Assembly: GCF_000379025.1 (NCBI RefSeq)
Contig: NZ_KB900617.1
Span: 369,547 to 433,546, forward strand
Reading direction: 5' to 3'
DNA from: Orenia marismortui DSM 5156
GTDB taxonomy: Bacteria; Bacillota; Halanaerobiia; Halobacteroidales; Halobacteroidaceae
Length of the DNA: 64,000 bases
Both the position numbers and the translations under genes were made by a program. Below, in pieces: positions 53,886-63,364 of the stretch. Position 1 is the stretch's first letter. Each line of letters starts with the position of its first letter. The notes beneath the pieces are model-generated. The model was not told where the DNA came from and did no database searches. It worked only from the letters and a program-made list of their open reading frames with translations.

Positions 53886-54335
53886 TTAATAATAAAAACT
53901 AATTAAAACAAGAGCATTAAAAGCATACGCAAACTCAAATAATCCTAAATAAAATTTTAATTTTTGCTGTTTATGATATTCTTTCTTCTTAAATTTAATT
54001 CTATTCTCAAAATCATTTATAGAATTGATACTAATCTTTTTACTTAATTTAATTATTGTAAATAAGATTAACAAATAACTAAAAACATCTATTATTGTAT
54101 AAGAAAAAATAAGTAAATTAGCAATATAGTACAATAATAATAATGAATAAAAAACTGTATGACTGAACTTCATTACTATAAAAGGATTTTTTCGCTGGCT
54201 TATTAAATTTAACTGGAATTTAATCTGCTTGTATTCTTCTATGTAATGCTCAAAACTTTTTTGGTTATCCTTTAATTTAACAATAATAACTAGTATATAG
54301 ATTATCGACAATAGTCCTATATATTGCTTCACCAT
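53886..54335 (-). CDS. Hypothetical membrane protein
   Basis: About 149 residues. Four hydrophobic helices: YIGLLSIIYILVIIVKL, VFYSLLLLYYIANLLI, IIDVFSYLLILFTII and a last one near the C-terminus (LFEFAYAFNALVLISFYY). A lysine-rich loop lies between the third and last. ATG at 54335 has GAGGAG; an in-frame start at 54392 lies within the upstream hairpin. No family recognised. Confidence 0.6.
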   Translation of the reverse strand: MVKQYIGLLSIIYILVIIVKLKDNQKSFEHYIEEYKQIKFQLNLISQRKNPFIVMKFSHTVFYSLLLLYYIANLLIFSYTIIDVFSYLLILFTIIKLSKKISINSINDFENRIKFKKKEYHKQQKLKFYLGLFEFAYAFNALVLISFYY

Positions 54336-54350
54336 ACCACTCCTCAAGCT

Positions 54351-54381
54351 AAACTCCGAGGAACTTAGCTCCTCGGAGTTT
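54351..54381 (-). terminator. GC-rich hairpin downstream of the LysM gene
   Basis: Stem AAACTCCGAGGA/TCCTCGGAGTTT with a 7-base loop, 70 bp after the stop of the LysM gene and just upstream of the next start. Terminator or attenuator; only a short T run follows. Confidence 0.6.
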
Positions 54382-54450
54382 CCATTAATCAATTCTTAAT
54401 TTAAATTTAATAAAATACTGGAACTCAATATTTTCTAAAGTTAATATTAA

Positions 54451-55575
54451 TTAATAATCTAATGGGTCTTTAGTTGGATCATAATCTCCATCTTTAACCC
54501 CTGGATTATTAGTCTTATTTTCTGTTTGATCTTTTACCTTTTGTAGTTCTTTTATTAACTGATTATATTTATTCTTAATTTCTTCAATTTCTTTATCCTG
54601 TAATCTGATTTGTTCAGTTTGCATCTTAATTTTGTCTCTGTATTCCTTAATTTCAACTTCACTAATCAAATCTTTATAATTAATATCAGACATATCACCA
54701 TTAGTTAACTGATAAGCCTTTACTACTAATCTACTAATATCATCTTTACGCTTAATATTAGCTTGATAGGATATATTAGATGTATAATAAAAATATGCTG
54801 GATAATTAATCGTTGAATAATTCCTCTTTGGCATATAAATCCTTTCATTAGGATAAATCATATCCGGATTTTCTATATGACTATTTAATTTCAATAATAA
54901 ACTCAATGGAACCTCATACTTCTTAGATAAATAGTATAAATTATCTCCCTCTTCAGCCTTAACTACAAACAGATTATTAAAAGATTGAGCTTCTAAAGTT
55001 AACTGTAGATAATCTTTAACCTTCTCAGCTAAAATGCCATTCTCTAATATCTCCAGCTTTGCTTCCGATAATAAACTTCCTGACTTAATTTGATTGATCC
55101 ACTCTGGATTATAATCCCAAGAATTATTATTCTTTATATCTATATTGATTTCTAATGGTGGTAAATTAGCAACCAAATAATTAGCTAGTCCAATTAGAGT
55201 ATCTACTTTTCTTTTAGCATCTAATTGATAATTATCTATCTTAAGTGCAAATTCTTCTCTTCTATCTTTTTCTTTAAAAGGAATTTCATTTGCCCCAATT
55301 GAAAAAATATTTTTCAATTCCATATTCTTATCAATTTCGGCAGCCAATAAAATTGTTTTTAAGTAAATAGATTTAGCCAAATAATCAGAATAAGATAAAT
55401 CATTTAGAACAATTTCATCAAAGTAATGATCGGCTTCTGACCAATCTTGATTTTCAAAGGAAATAACACCTTGTTTATAAATTTCAAAAGGCAGGTCCTT
55501 GGCTAACACCTGGAAATTAATAATAAGTATAAGAACTAATAAAACAGACATGACTATAGATTTATTTGTCTTCAC
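54451..55575 (-). CDS. LysM-domain envelope protein
   Basis: A 374-residue protein with a signal peptide (MKTNKSIVMSVLLVLILIINF), an N-terminal helical, TPR-like region (GVISFENQDWSEADHYFDEI), a LysM domain (FVVKAEEGDNLYYLSKKYEV to YPNERIYMP) and a C-terminal coiled coil. LysM binds peptidoglycan, so this is likely a cell-wall-attached protein. GTG start at 55575 with AGGAGG 9 bp upstream. Confidence 0.82.
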   Translation of the reverse strand: MKTNKSIVMSVLLVLILIINFQVLAKDLPFEIYKQGVISFENQDWSEADHYFDEIVLNDLSYSDYLAKSIYLKTILLAAEIDKNMELKNIFSIGANEIPFKEKDRREEFALKIDNYQLDAKRKVDTLIGLANYLVANLPPLEINIDIKNNNSWDYNPEWINQIKSGSLLSEAKLEILENGILAEKVKDYLQLTLEAQSFNNLFVVKAEEGDNLYYLSKKYEVPLSLLLKLNSHIENPDMIYPNERIYMPKRNYSTINYPAYFYYTSNISYQANIKRKDDISRLVVKAYQLTNGDMSDINYKDLISEVEIKEYRDKIKMQTEQIRLQDKEIEEIKNKYNQLIKELQKVKDQTENKTNNPGVKDGDYDPTKDPLDY

Positions 55576-55713
55576 TAAACAAAACCTCCTTAACCTTCTA
55601 AATCATCATTAAAATAATTGTTATTATACTACTTCTACATTTTTAGATTATTTCCTTCAAAATAAATAGGGTATTACTGATTATTAGAAATTAATTCAGC
55701 AATACCATAATAA

Positions 55714-56013
55714 TTATTTGACAAATTTTTTCTCCTTAATTAACTTCATTGCTTTATCCGTCTCATCTGTCACCACAAAAACTTCCTGGATTGACGAACT
55801 ATTTTTAGCTAATATCTTTATTCCACTGGGAGTAGGATATTTTAATTTCAAATGAGGAGGAATTCCACTTCCACCTCTTCGGTTAATTCTTCCAGGAATT
55901 ATGCTCTTAATTATATCTAATTCTGCCAATTCCTTTAACAAAGGCAGAATATCTTCTATAATAGTATGCTCTTGTTTAACCTTATCTGATCTATATTTAT
56001 TATCTTTACTCAT
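55714..56013 (-). CDS. DUF2103-like protein
   Basis: A 99-residue cytoplasmic protein. IIPGRINRRGGSGIPPHLKL and TPSGIKILAKNSSSIQEVFV recall DUF2103, a small, predicted metal-binding family of unknown function. GGGAGG ribosome site. The family call rests on pattern memory only. Confidence 0.6.
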   Translation of the reverse strand: MSKDNKYRSDKVKQEHTIIEDILPLLKELAELDIIKSIIPGRINRRGGSGIPPHLKLKYPTPSGIKILAKNSSSIQEVFVVTDETDKAMKLIKEKKFVK

Positions 56014-56113
56014 CTTTACCTCCCTTCTACAAATTGAGCAATTATATTAATATTATATAATAAAATACTTATTTCTCCAAATAAGATTACATTTGAAGTA
56101 ATAAATATCTTTT

Positions 56114-56165
56114 GGAGTTAGATGATAGGTATTAGGTATTAGGAAAAAATAAATACCACCCCGAA
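56114..56165 (-). repeat. Heptad repeat, degenerate copy E
   Basis: Units GGAGTTA, GATGATA, GGTATTA, GGTATTA, GGAAAAA in tandem with a short damaged second arm. A decayed member of the hairpin family in the 544-bp gap between the DUF2103 and DUF350 genes. Confidence 0.6.
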
Positions 56166-56252
56166 AAATTTCATTACAATAAACCACTACAAAACAGCAC
56201 AATTCTTAAATTATTTGATTATATAGATGAACATAAGAATTGATAATTTTTT

Positions 56253-56280
56253 GTAGGAGGTGGTCGCGACCATCCCCTAC
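56253..56280. repeat. REP-like GC-rich palindrome
   Basis: 28 bp, GTAGGAGGTGGTCG and its inverted partner, with one mismatch and one G-T pair and no loop. Far higher GC than the surrounding DNA. It resembles the GTAGGGGCG-type short palindromes dispersed in many genomes; only one copy is seen here. Confidence 0.5.
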
Positions 56281-56424
56281 GCATATCATTCCTAAAATAT
56301 ATATTAATTTTTCATTTTGAATTAGACTTTAATAATTGTAATTGCAATTGCAGCAAAATATGAATAGGACTTAACTTCTAAATCTTATCAATCAATTATT
56401 GTCCATTTGAGCCAGTTTAATAAT

Positions 56425-56490
56425 TAAGAGTTAGGTGATAGGTTATAGGTAAACTCTAACTCCCAGCCCCTATCACCTATTACCTAAAAA
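56425..56490 (-). repeat. Heptad hairpin repeat, short copy F
   Basis: Left arm GTTAGGT, GATAGGT, TATAGGT; right arm CCCTATC, ACCTATT, ACCTAAA. It lacks the GCGACA edges of the longer copies. Located before the DUF350 terminator. Confidence 0.7.
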
Positions 56491-56526
56491 TCTTTATCCC
56501 CATAAAACAAAACTTCACAAAAAAGA

Positions 56527-56554
56527 AAAAAAGCGTTCTTAAGAACGCTTTTTT
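56527..56554 (-). terminator. DUF350 gene terminator
   Basis: Perfect 28-bp palindrome AAAAAGCGTTCTTAAGAACG and onward, 3 bp after the DUF350 stop, T-rich on both strands. Confidence 0.88.
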
Positions 56555-56557
56555 CTA

Positions 56558-56752
56558 CTAAATAATAGATGCAGCTACTACAATAGCCACAGCAACAAAG
56601 ATTCCAGATACAACTATTCCAGCTGCTGTATTACCTTTTTGAATTTCATCATCTAATTTAAATGGAGTAGCAACATCAAAAAGTTTATAACCAATTAAAC
56701 ATAAAGCAATTCCAATAATTGAGTAAATAACTGTAGATAAGATAGGATTCAA
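56558..56752 (-). CDS. DUF350 family small membrane protein
   Basis: A 64-residue protein with two membrane helices and the DUF350 core between (GYKLFDVATPFKLDDEIQKG, NTAAGIVVSGIFVAVA). DUF350 proteins often have two such units; this is a single unit and would have to dimerise. TTG start at 56752, 7 bp after GGAGG. Function unknown, membrane stress suspected in homologues. Confidence 0.82.
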   Translation of the reverse strand: MNPILSTVIYSIIGIALCLIGYKLFDVATPFKLDDEIQKGNTAAGIVVSGIFVAVAIVVAASII

Positions 56753-56905
56753 TTTCTTACCTCCTTTCTAATATAATAACTAAGATAAAAATTACTGCTT
56801 AATTAATAGTCTCTTAATACAGATATAATAAGCTGTATTTTAATATTAAAATTCTAGATGAGTATATTTTATTCCTTTTTATCAGGATAAATTATCCATG
56901 CTAAA

Positions 56906-58801
56906 TTAGATTAGTTTTTCCATTCGATCTATTAAATCAGAAAAAATATCCAAAGCCTCTTCTATAGCTTTAGAATCGGTCATGTTTACCCCAGCCTTAT
57001 TAAGTAAGCTAATTGGATCATTTGAACTTCCTGATTTTAAGAAATCAATATAACGATCTACTGCTGGCTGACCTTCATCAAGTATTTGCTGTGATAATGC
57101 TATAGCTGCTGAAAAGCCTGTAGCATATTGGTATACATAAAAGTTATAATAGAAATGTGGAATTCTTGCCCATTCAATATCAATCTTCTTATCAATTATT
57201 ATCTGATCACCAAAATATTTTTGATTTAAGTGGTGATAATAGTTGGATAGAGATTCAGCAGTTAAAGCTTGACCTTGTTCAGCTCTTTGATGAATTTCCT
57301 TTTCAAATTCTGCAAACATAGTTTGACGATAAATTGTTGATTTGAATTGTTCTAAATAATAATTCAATAAGTATTTTCTAGCCTCTTTATCTGTAGTATT
57401 CTTTAATAAGTACTGCATTAATAAAGATTCATTAACTGTAGAAGCCACTTCTGCTACAAAAATACTATAATCAGAATAAATATATGGCTGTTCTTGATTT
57501 GAATAATAAGAATGAAGTGTATGCCCCAATTCATGAGCTAAAGTAAACAAATCAGAAATTCCTCCACCATAATTTAATAAAATATAAGGATGAGCATCAT
57601 AACTTGAAGCCGAATAAGCACCACTTCTCTTCCCTTGATTCTCATAAACATCAATCCATCTCTCTTCAAAGGCTCTTTTAACTACCTGTAGATATTCTTC
57701 TCCCATTGGTTCTAGAGCTTTTAAAATAATATCTTGAGCTTCTTCATAATCAAATTCCATCTCTACATCCTTAACAATTGGAGTATACAAGTCATACATA
57801 TGTAACTGATCTACATCAAGAGCTCTCTTTCTTAAAGCAACATACTTATACATAGAATTCATATTATCAGAAACTGTTTTAATTAAATTATCATAAACCT
57901 TCACTGGTATATTATTTCCTGCTAAAGAGGATTCTAAGGCACTATTATATCCTCTAACTTTACTATAAAATATATTCTTTTTAACATTAGCATTTAATGT
58001 AGCCGCAAAGGTATTCTTCAAGTCTAGATAAGTATTATAAAGAGCATCAAATACATCCTTTCTCACTTGCCTATTATTACTTTTTATAAATTGATAATAT
58101 CTGCCTTTAGTTAATTCTACTTCTTCACCTTCTTCATTTCTAATTGTTGGAAACTTTAAGTCAGCATTATTAATCATAGCAAAAATATTACTTGGAGTCT
58201 GAGCTAACTCAGATGTTGAAGCAATAATCTGCTCTTCCTTAGGAGATAAATAGTGCTCTTTTCGTCTAACAATCTCCTCTAAATATCTCTGATATAACTT
58301 TAGTCCTTCTTTCTCTTTTACAAATTGATTTATCTTATCTGTTGGTATTTGAATAATCTCAGCTTCAATAAAAGAAACAGTACTAACAAATTTACCGTAT
58401 AGTCCTTGTACCTTAGAAAACATTACTTGGTATTTATTATTTCTTGTATCTTGGTCTCTTTTTCGTGCAGCATAATTATATAAATTTGAAAGACTTCTAT
58501 CAAAACTACTTTGTAATTTTAGAGCTTCAAATAAATTAGTAGATGATTTACTTAATTTACCTTTATATACCTTTATACTAGATAAGCTTTGTTCTAACTG
58601 ATTAAAGTCATCTTCCCAGGCTTGATCACTTGCATAAATATCACTTAGGTCCCACTTATATTCTGTAGGAATCTCCTCTCGACCTGGGAGAGTATTCTTA
58701 GCCTCTCCGCATTGAGATAAAGTAAATACCACTAAAATACTTAAGCTCACTAATATTAACAGTTTATTTTTCTTCTTTAAATAATTGCTTTTGAATATCA
58801 T
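56906..58801 (-). CDS. pepF: Oligoendopeptidase F, lipoprotein form
   Basis: About 631 residues. The start at 58801 (AAGGGAG upstream) begins a lipoprotein signal with lipobox TLSQC. The rest is M3 family PepF: HPYILLNYGGGISDLFTLA, zinc motif HELGHTLHSYY, and the Glu ligand in FVAEVASTVNE. It would cut short peptides on the outer face of the cytoplasmic membrane or in the periplasm. Its neighbour is a cytoplasmic copy, about 60% alike by eye. Confidence 0.9.
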   Translation of the reverse strand: MIFKSNYLKKKNKLLILVSLSILVVFTLSQCGEAKNTLPGREEIPTEYKWDLSDIYASDQAWEDDFNQLEQSLSSIKVYKGKLSKSSTNLFEALKLQSSFDRSLSNLYNYAARKRDQDTRNNKYQVMFSKVQGLYGKFVSTVSFIEAEIIQIPTDKINQFVKEKEGLKLYQRYLEEIVRRKEHYLSPKEEQIIASTSELAQTPSNIFAMINNADLKFPTIRNEEGEEVELTKGRYYQFIKSNNRQVRKDVFDALYNTYLDLKNTFAATLNANVKKNIFYSKVRGYNSALESSLAGNNIPVKVYDNLIKTVSDNMNSMYKYVALRKRALDVDQLHMYDLYTPIVKDVEMEFDYEEAQDIILKALEPMGEEYLQVVKRAFEERWIDVYENQGKRSGAYSASSYDAHPYILLNYGGGISDLFTLAHELGHTLHSYYSNQEQPYIYSDYSIFVAEVASTVNESLLMQYLLKNTTDKEARKYLLNYYLEQFKSTIYRQTMFAEFEKEIHQRAEQGQALTAESLSNYYHHLNQKYFGDQIIIDKKIDIEWARIPHFYYNFYVYQYATGFSAAIALSQQILDEGQPAVDRYIDFLKSGSSNDPISLLNKAGVNMTDSKAIEEALDIFSDLIDRMEKLI

Positions 58802-58835
58802 TATAACTTCTCCCTTCTTGATATAGGTTTCCAAT

Positions 58836-58980
58836 CTAAAGTGAAATTTAATGGGTATATTGTGACATTTTTAGGTGATAGGAGTTAGGTTATAGGGGAT
58901 AGTAAGGTCTTCCTACCTCCCATTTCCTAACGCCTAACTCCGAAACTGTCGCTTTATCTATCTATAACAACCTATTTAGA
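58836..58980 (+). repeat. Heptad hairpin repeat, copy G (between the pepF genes)
   Basis: Left edge GTGAAATTTAATGGGTATAT then TGTGACATTTTTAGG; units TGATAGG, AGTTAGG, TTATAGG; other arm CCTACCT, CCTAACG, CCTAACT; right edge CCGAAACTGTCGC and TATCTATCTATAACAAC. Complete copy in the same orientation as B. Confidence 0.82.
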
Positions 58981-59001
58981 CTTTATCCTAAAATTCAATA
59001 A

Positions 59002-60810
59002 CTATAATAATTCTTCCATTTCATCTACTAAATCACTAAATAAGTCTAATGCTTTCTCAATTGCTTCAGGCTTAGTCATATCTACTCCTGCTCCTTTTAA
59101 CAATTCGATTGGATAATCTGAACTTCCTCCTTTTAAGAAGTTTAGATATTTATCTATATCCTCTTGGCCTTCTTTTAGTATCTTCTGTGATAAAGTAATC
59201 GCTGCAGAGAATCCGGTAGCATATTGATAAACATAAAAATTATAATAAAAATGTGGAATTCTTGCCCATTCAACATCAATCTCCTCATCAATTATAATAT
59301 TTTTACCATAATATTTCTCATTTAATTGATGATACCTTTGTGATAATATATCTGTAGTTAAGGCTTCACCCTGTTCTGCTATCTCATGAATTAACTTTTC
59401 AAATTCAGCAAACATTGTTTGACGATAAACCGTTCCTCTAAATTGCTCTAAATGATGATTAAGAATGTATTTTTTCTTATTTTCGTCATCTGTTGTCTTC
59501 AATAAGTACTGCATCAATAATGCTTCATTAACTGTAGAAGCTACCTCTGCTACAAAGATACTATAATTAGCATAGATATAAGGCTGCTCTTGATTAGAGT
59601 AATATGAATGCATTGCATGACCCAGTTCATGGGCTAAAGTAAATAAATTATCTATATCATTGTTATAATTAAGCAAAATATAAGGGTGAGCATCATAACA
59701 AGAAGATGAATAAGCTCCACTTCTTTTACCTTTATTTTCATAAACATCAATCCAACTACTTTCAAAGGATTCTTTTATTACTTTTAGATACTCTTCACCT
59801 AATGGTTTTAATGCCTGTAATATAATATCTTGAGCTTCCTCATAGCTTATTTTCATCTCTATATCTTTAACTATAGGTGTGTATAAATCATACATATGTA
59901 AATCGCTAACTTCCAAAACACTCTTTCTTAAATCAACATAACTATACATTGTATCTAAATTATTGGACACTGTATCTATTAAGTTATTATAAACCTCAAC
60001 TGGTATATTATTTCCTGCCAAAGAAGCTTCTAATGAATTATTATAATTTCGAACCCTAGTATAGAAAATATCAGATTTTATATTTGAACTTAATGTTGTA
60101 GCAATTGTATTCTTTAGCTCCTGATAGGAACTATAGTAAGCTTTGAAAGCATCTCTTCTAATATGTCGATTATCATTTTTTAATAACTCAATATATCGTC
60201 CATGACTTACTTCAATCTCCTCACCATCTTCACCTTTTATAGTTGGAAAGGACATATCTGCATTATTAATCATACCAAAGATATTCTCTGGCCCTTGAGT
60301 AATTTCACTTGCTAAAGCAATGATTTTTTCTTCTTCTGGACTTAAATAGTGTTCTTTCTGTCTCATGATATCATCTAAATAATGTTGATATAATTTCAGT
60401 TCTTCCTTCTCTTCTATAAAACTATTTAATTTGTCAGTTGATATTTGAATAATTTCTGGTACCATAAAAGAAATACTACTAGAAAATTTACTAAATAATC
60501 CTTGAATCCTAGCTCGCATTGCTTGATAGGTATTATTAGCAGTATCTTCATCACTCTTTCTAGCAGCATAATTATAAAGTCTCTCTAGTAATCTACTTAA
60601 TTCCATACTAAGATTTAATCCACTTAATAATTGATCAGCACTATTACCTAATTTACCTTTATAATCTTGCATTTCTGGCAATCTATTTTCTGCTTCTTTA
60701 AATTCTTGTGTCCATTTTTCATCACTTTCATAAATGTTACTTAAATCCCACTTGAACTCTTCTGCTATTTCATCTCTACTTTTTAAAGCTTGATTTTTTC
60801 CTTCCTTCAT
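59002..60810 (-). CDS. pepF: Oligoendopeptidase F, cytoplasmic form
   Basis: A 602-residue M3 peptidase without signal. Zinc motif HELGHAMHSYY and FVAEVASTVNE ligand. Starts with the same EEFKWDLSNIYESD region that begins the mature part of the lipoprotein copy, so one gene arose by tandem duplication and gain or loss of a signal. Digests imported or degraded peptides. AGGGGG ribosome site. Confidence 0.92.
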   Translation of the reverse strand: MKEGKNQALKSRDEIAEEFKWDLSNIYESDEKWTQEFKEAENRLPEMQDYKGKLGNSADQLLSGLNLSMELSRLLERLYNYAARKSDEDTANNTYQAMRARIQGLFSKFSSSISFMVPEIIQISTDKLNSFIEEKEELKLYQHYLDDIMRQKEHYLSPEEEKIIALASEITQGPENIFGMINNADMSFPTIKGEDGEEIEVSHGRYIELLKNDNRHIRRDAFKAYYSSYQELKNTIATTLSSNIKSDIFYTRVRNYNNSLEASLAGNNIPVEVYNNLIDTVSNNLDTMYSYVDLRKSVLEVSDLHMYDLYTPIVKDIEMKISYEEAQDIILQALKPLGEEYLKVIKESFESSWIDVYENKGKRSGAYSSSCYDAHPYILLNYNNDIDNLFTLAHELGHAMHSYYSNQEQPYIYANYSIFVAEVASTVNEALLMQYLLKTTDDENKKKYILNHHLEQFRGTVYRQTMFAEFEKLIHEIAEQGEALTTDILSQRYHQLNEKYYGKNIIIDEEIDVEWARIPHFYYNFYVYQYATGFSAAITLSQKILKEGQEDIDKYLNFLKGGSSDYPIELLKGAGVDMTKPEAIEKALDLFSDLVDEMEELL

Positions 60811-60824
60811 CTATATCCCCCTCT

Positions 60825-60859
60825 TTACTTGTCACTCGTTACTTGTTACTCGTTACTCG
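60825..60859. repeat. Five tandem 7-bp units (TTACTCG type)
   Basis: TTACTTG, TCACTCG, TTACTTG, TTACTCG, TTACTCG in direct tandem, a second heptad family, upstream of the cytoplasmic pepF start. Confidence 0.75.
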
Positions 60860-60918
60860 TCACTACTATACTTCTCTTTTAAAGTAATTTTACCTGTAGT
60901 AATTTAAGAACAAAATAT

Positions 60919-61446
60919 TTAAATTTTATTCTTAAGGCTATAAAAGCATCCATTTTTTACTCCATCTATAGTTTCAAAGGATATTAAAGAATTATAATCT
61001 TTATCTTTAACTAAATCCTCTAGTTCTCCTTTCCTTTCTAACTCTAAAATTACATTAATTATATCTATTCTAGTATCAGTCCCTTCACCTTTTGTGATTG
61101 TTGCTCTAAATTCTTCTTCCTCAATCAATTTTAATAAAGAATTAGAATCATCTTTTACCATAATAGTAGCCTTAAGTATACCTTTGCTAAGCCTTTTTTC
61201 CAAATCTAAACCCAAAATAGTCCCACAAGAAAAACCTGCACAATAACTAATTACATTCAAAATATTACTAGTATCTTGAAGTACTTTACTAACTATCAAT
61301 ATATATATTAAGACTTCAAAAAAACCTATGATAGCTGCTAAATATTTTTTCCTATTAACAACCATTCTAACTCTTAAAGTACCTAAAGCAACATCAATTG
61401 CTCTGGCTATGAAAATTAAAATTGCCCATAATATAACTTTTACCAT
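60919..61446 (-). CDS. DUF2179/DUF5698 membrane protein (UPF0316)
   Basis: A 175-residue protein. Three N-terminal helices with the family motif ARAIDVALGTLRVRMVVNRK, then a soluble DUF2179 domain (FRATITKGEGTDTRIDIINV). Members are thought to be membrane regulators, perhaps binding nucleotides. AGGGGAGG ribosome site. A single-gene unit. Confidence 0.85.
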   Translation of the reverse strand: MVKVILWAILIFIARAIDVALGTLRVRMVVNRKKYLAAIIGFFEVLIYILIVSKVLQDTSNILNVISYCAGFSCGTILGLDLEKRLSKGILKATIMVKDDSNSLLKLIEEEEFRATITKGEGTDTRIDIINVILELERKGELEDLVKDKDYNSLISFETIDGVKNGCFYSLKNKI

Positions 61447-61557
61447 AAAACCTCCCCTTTATTCTTATTTTTCATTTTTAATTTAAAAAATAAGCTATAA
61501 ATTAAAAGCAACTAATATTTTAAATATATTACTTATAGTCTTCAGATATTAATAACT

Positions 61558-61593
61558 AAAAAAGGTGAAACAAATTTTTGTTTCACCTTTTTT
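61558..61593 (-). terminator. Terminator of the lipoprotein phosphoesterase gene
   Basis: Stem AAAAGGTGAAACAAA/TTTGTTTCACCTTTT with a two-base loop, 69 bp after the stop; strong U tract on either strand. Confidence 0.88.
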
Positions 61594-61661
61594 AAAACTA
61601 TTTTATATAATTTTAATTATAATTAAAAACTCTAAACTTTCTATATCCTTTTATAATTTTG

Positions 61662-63224
61662 TCACTTTAAATCAATTTCAATATTATTATCAACTGAATC
61701 ATCATTCCAAATCGACCATAGGACAATTCCTGTTGAATCTCCAGAATCCTTTAAACTTTTAATTATTCCTTGATTTCTAGTATCGAGATTATTAAAATCC
61801 TCATCTCCTTCATAATGTGCTATTAGAGAAGAAACAATTGCTGGGGTTAAGAACTCTATCTTCTCTTGTGGAACTCCATCTGCATTTAACATAGCTTGAG
61901 TTAGACCTACTAAACCTTCTTCTATGTATTCTTTTGCATATTCTTGAAATTCTAAGCCTTCAGTATCATCATTTATTTCTATTATCTTATTAGTCTCTAC
62001 CTTTAATTTATTATTGCTAAATGTCAATATTCTATAGGGAGATGGATAAGTAACTAAAGAACCTGTCTCTATATCATATAATTTATTTCCTCTATCTGTA
62101 GTTTTTGTAGCAATATCATTAGCATGATAATGGCCTGTAAATATAACTTCCATTCCCAAATCAGCTAATTCTTGGGATATATTATCCCAGTCTTGGACCA
62201 CATACTCTTCAAACAAAACAGTTTGCCCAGAAAAATGCTCTATTATTCCATGATGCATCATCCCAATTACAGTCTTTCCTTTACTTTTTCCTTCTTGAAT
62301 CTTCTCTTTTAGCCATTCTAGAGTAGAAGCTTTAAATTTACCAGCTGTAACTGGGTCTTCTCCGTTTTCATCATAGCGACAAGTATCCATAGCAATCAAC
62401 CAAGCCCCTTGAATAGGCTCTACAAGATAGCTTAAAGAATTTTCATCCCTTGCTAGGTATTCATCTTCAGAATAACCATTCTTTTGGTAGATACTTGCAA
62501 ATTCATCTGCTGTCACTGTATCAATTTGAACCGCTTGATCTCCTTCATATCTAACAGCATGAGGGTTGTTAATATCATGATTTCCTGGAATAACATAAAC
62601 TTGAACCCCTTGCTTCTCAAGTTCTGTAAAATAATTTGCTACTTGTTCATGATTTATTTTCTCTCCATCTTTGGTCAAATCACCTGGAATTAATACTACA
62701 TCTGGAATATCTTTCTTTAAAGATTCTAATATAGATTCTAAGATTGCTTGACTCTCAGCAATTAATTTTCTATCCTGAGCTAAATATTCTTCAAAAGCAG
62801 CTCCTTCTATACCTAAACTAGGATCAAAGTAATGTAAATCTGATAATACAGCTATCTTATACTCTCCTTCTCTTCTAGCCACAAAGTCAACTGAGGAAGA
62901 TTCTTGACTTACCATTCTAGTTTCTGGTATAAACCTCCAATTATCTTTAACAGGTGTGATAACATCAGTATCCTTTACCTTATTCTTCTTCCAATTCCCA
63001 TCCTGATCAGTTGTAGTTATGCCATCAGTATGATCAAATTTTAATGTTACATCTTTAATACCTACTTTTTCTCCAGTTTCAGTAACATAAGTTATCCTAC
63101 CAGAAACATTATAATTTTCTAGATGATCATTGTTATCATCACTACAGCCTACTAATAAGAATAAACTTATGACTATCACTATTATCAAGAAAATATTGGC
63201 CCTTTTAAACTTATTAAATACCAT
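61662..63224 (-). CDS. Lipoprotein metallophosphoesterase
   Basis: A 520-residue protein. Lipobox LFLLVGC; an N-terminal carboxypeptidase-regulatory-like or Ig-like domain (residues about 38-112, VSGRITYVTETGEKVGIKDV); then a calcineurin-like domain with LSDLHYFD, PGDLTKDGE, IPGNHDINN, MMHHG and TGHYHANDI. All metal ligands are intact. It would act outside the cytoplasmic membrane on an unknown phosphoester. AAGGAGGG ribosome site. Confidence 0.85.
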   Translation of the reverse strand: MVFNKFKRANIFLIIVIVISLFLLVGCSDDNNDHLENYNVSGRITYVTETGEKVGIKDVTLKFDHTDGITTTDQDGNWKKNKVKDTDVITPVKDNWRFIPETRMVSQESSSVDFVARREGEYKIAVLSDLHYFDPSLGIEGAAFEEYLAQDRKLIAESQAILESILESLKKDIPDVVLIPGDLTKDGEKINHEQVANYFTELEKQGVQVYVIPGNHDINNPHAVRYEGDQAVQIDTVTADEFASIYQKNGYSEDEYLARDENSLSYLVEPIQGAWLIAMDTCRYDENGEDPVTAGKFKASTLEWLKEKIQEGKSKGKTVIGMMHHGIIEHFSGQTVLFEEYVVQDWDNISQELADLGMEVIFTGHYHANDIATKTTDRGNKLYDIETGSLVTYPSPYRILTFSNNKLKVETNKIIEINDDTEGLEFQEYAKEYIEEGLVGLTQAMLNADGVPQEKIEFLTPAIVSSLIAHYEGDEDFNNLDTRNQGIIKSLKDSGDSTGIVLWSIWNDDSVDNNIEIDLK

Positions 63225-63364
63225 AAATTAATCCCTCCTTAAAGTAACTCTTCATGTAAAAATTATTTTCTTACTTACTATTATCACATGTATATATTAA
63301 GGAAAAATTACAATTTAGTTAATCAGTTGTTAAATATTACATATCAATCTTCTTGTTGGACTTT

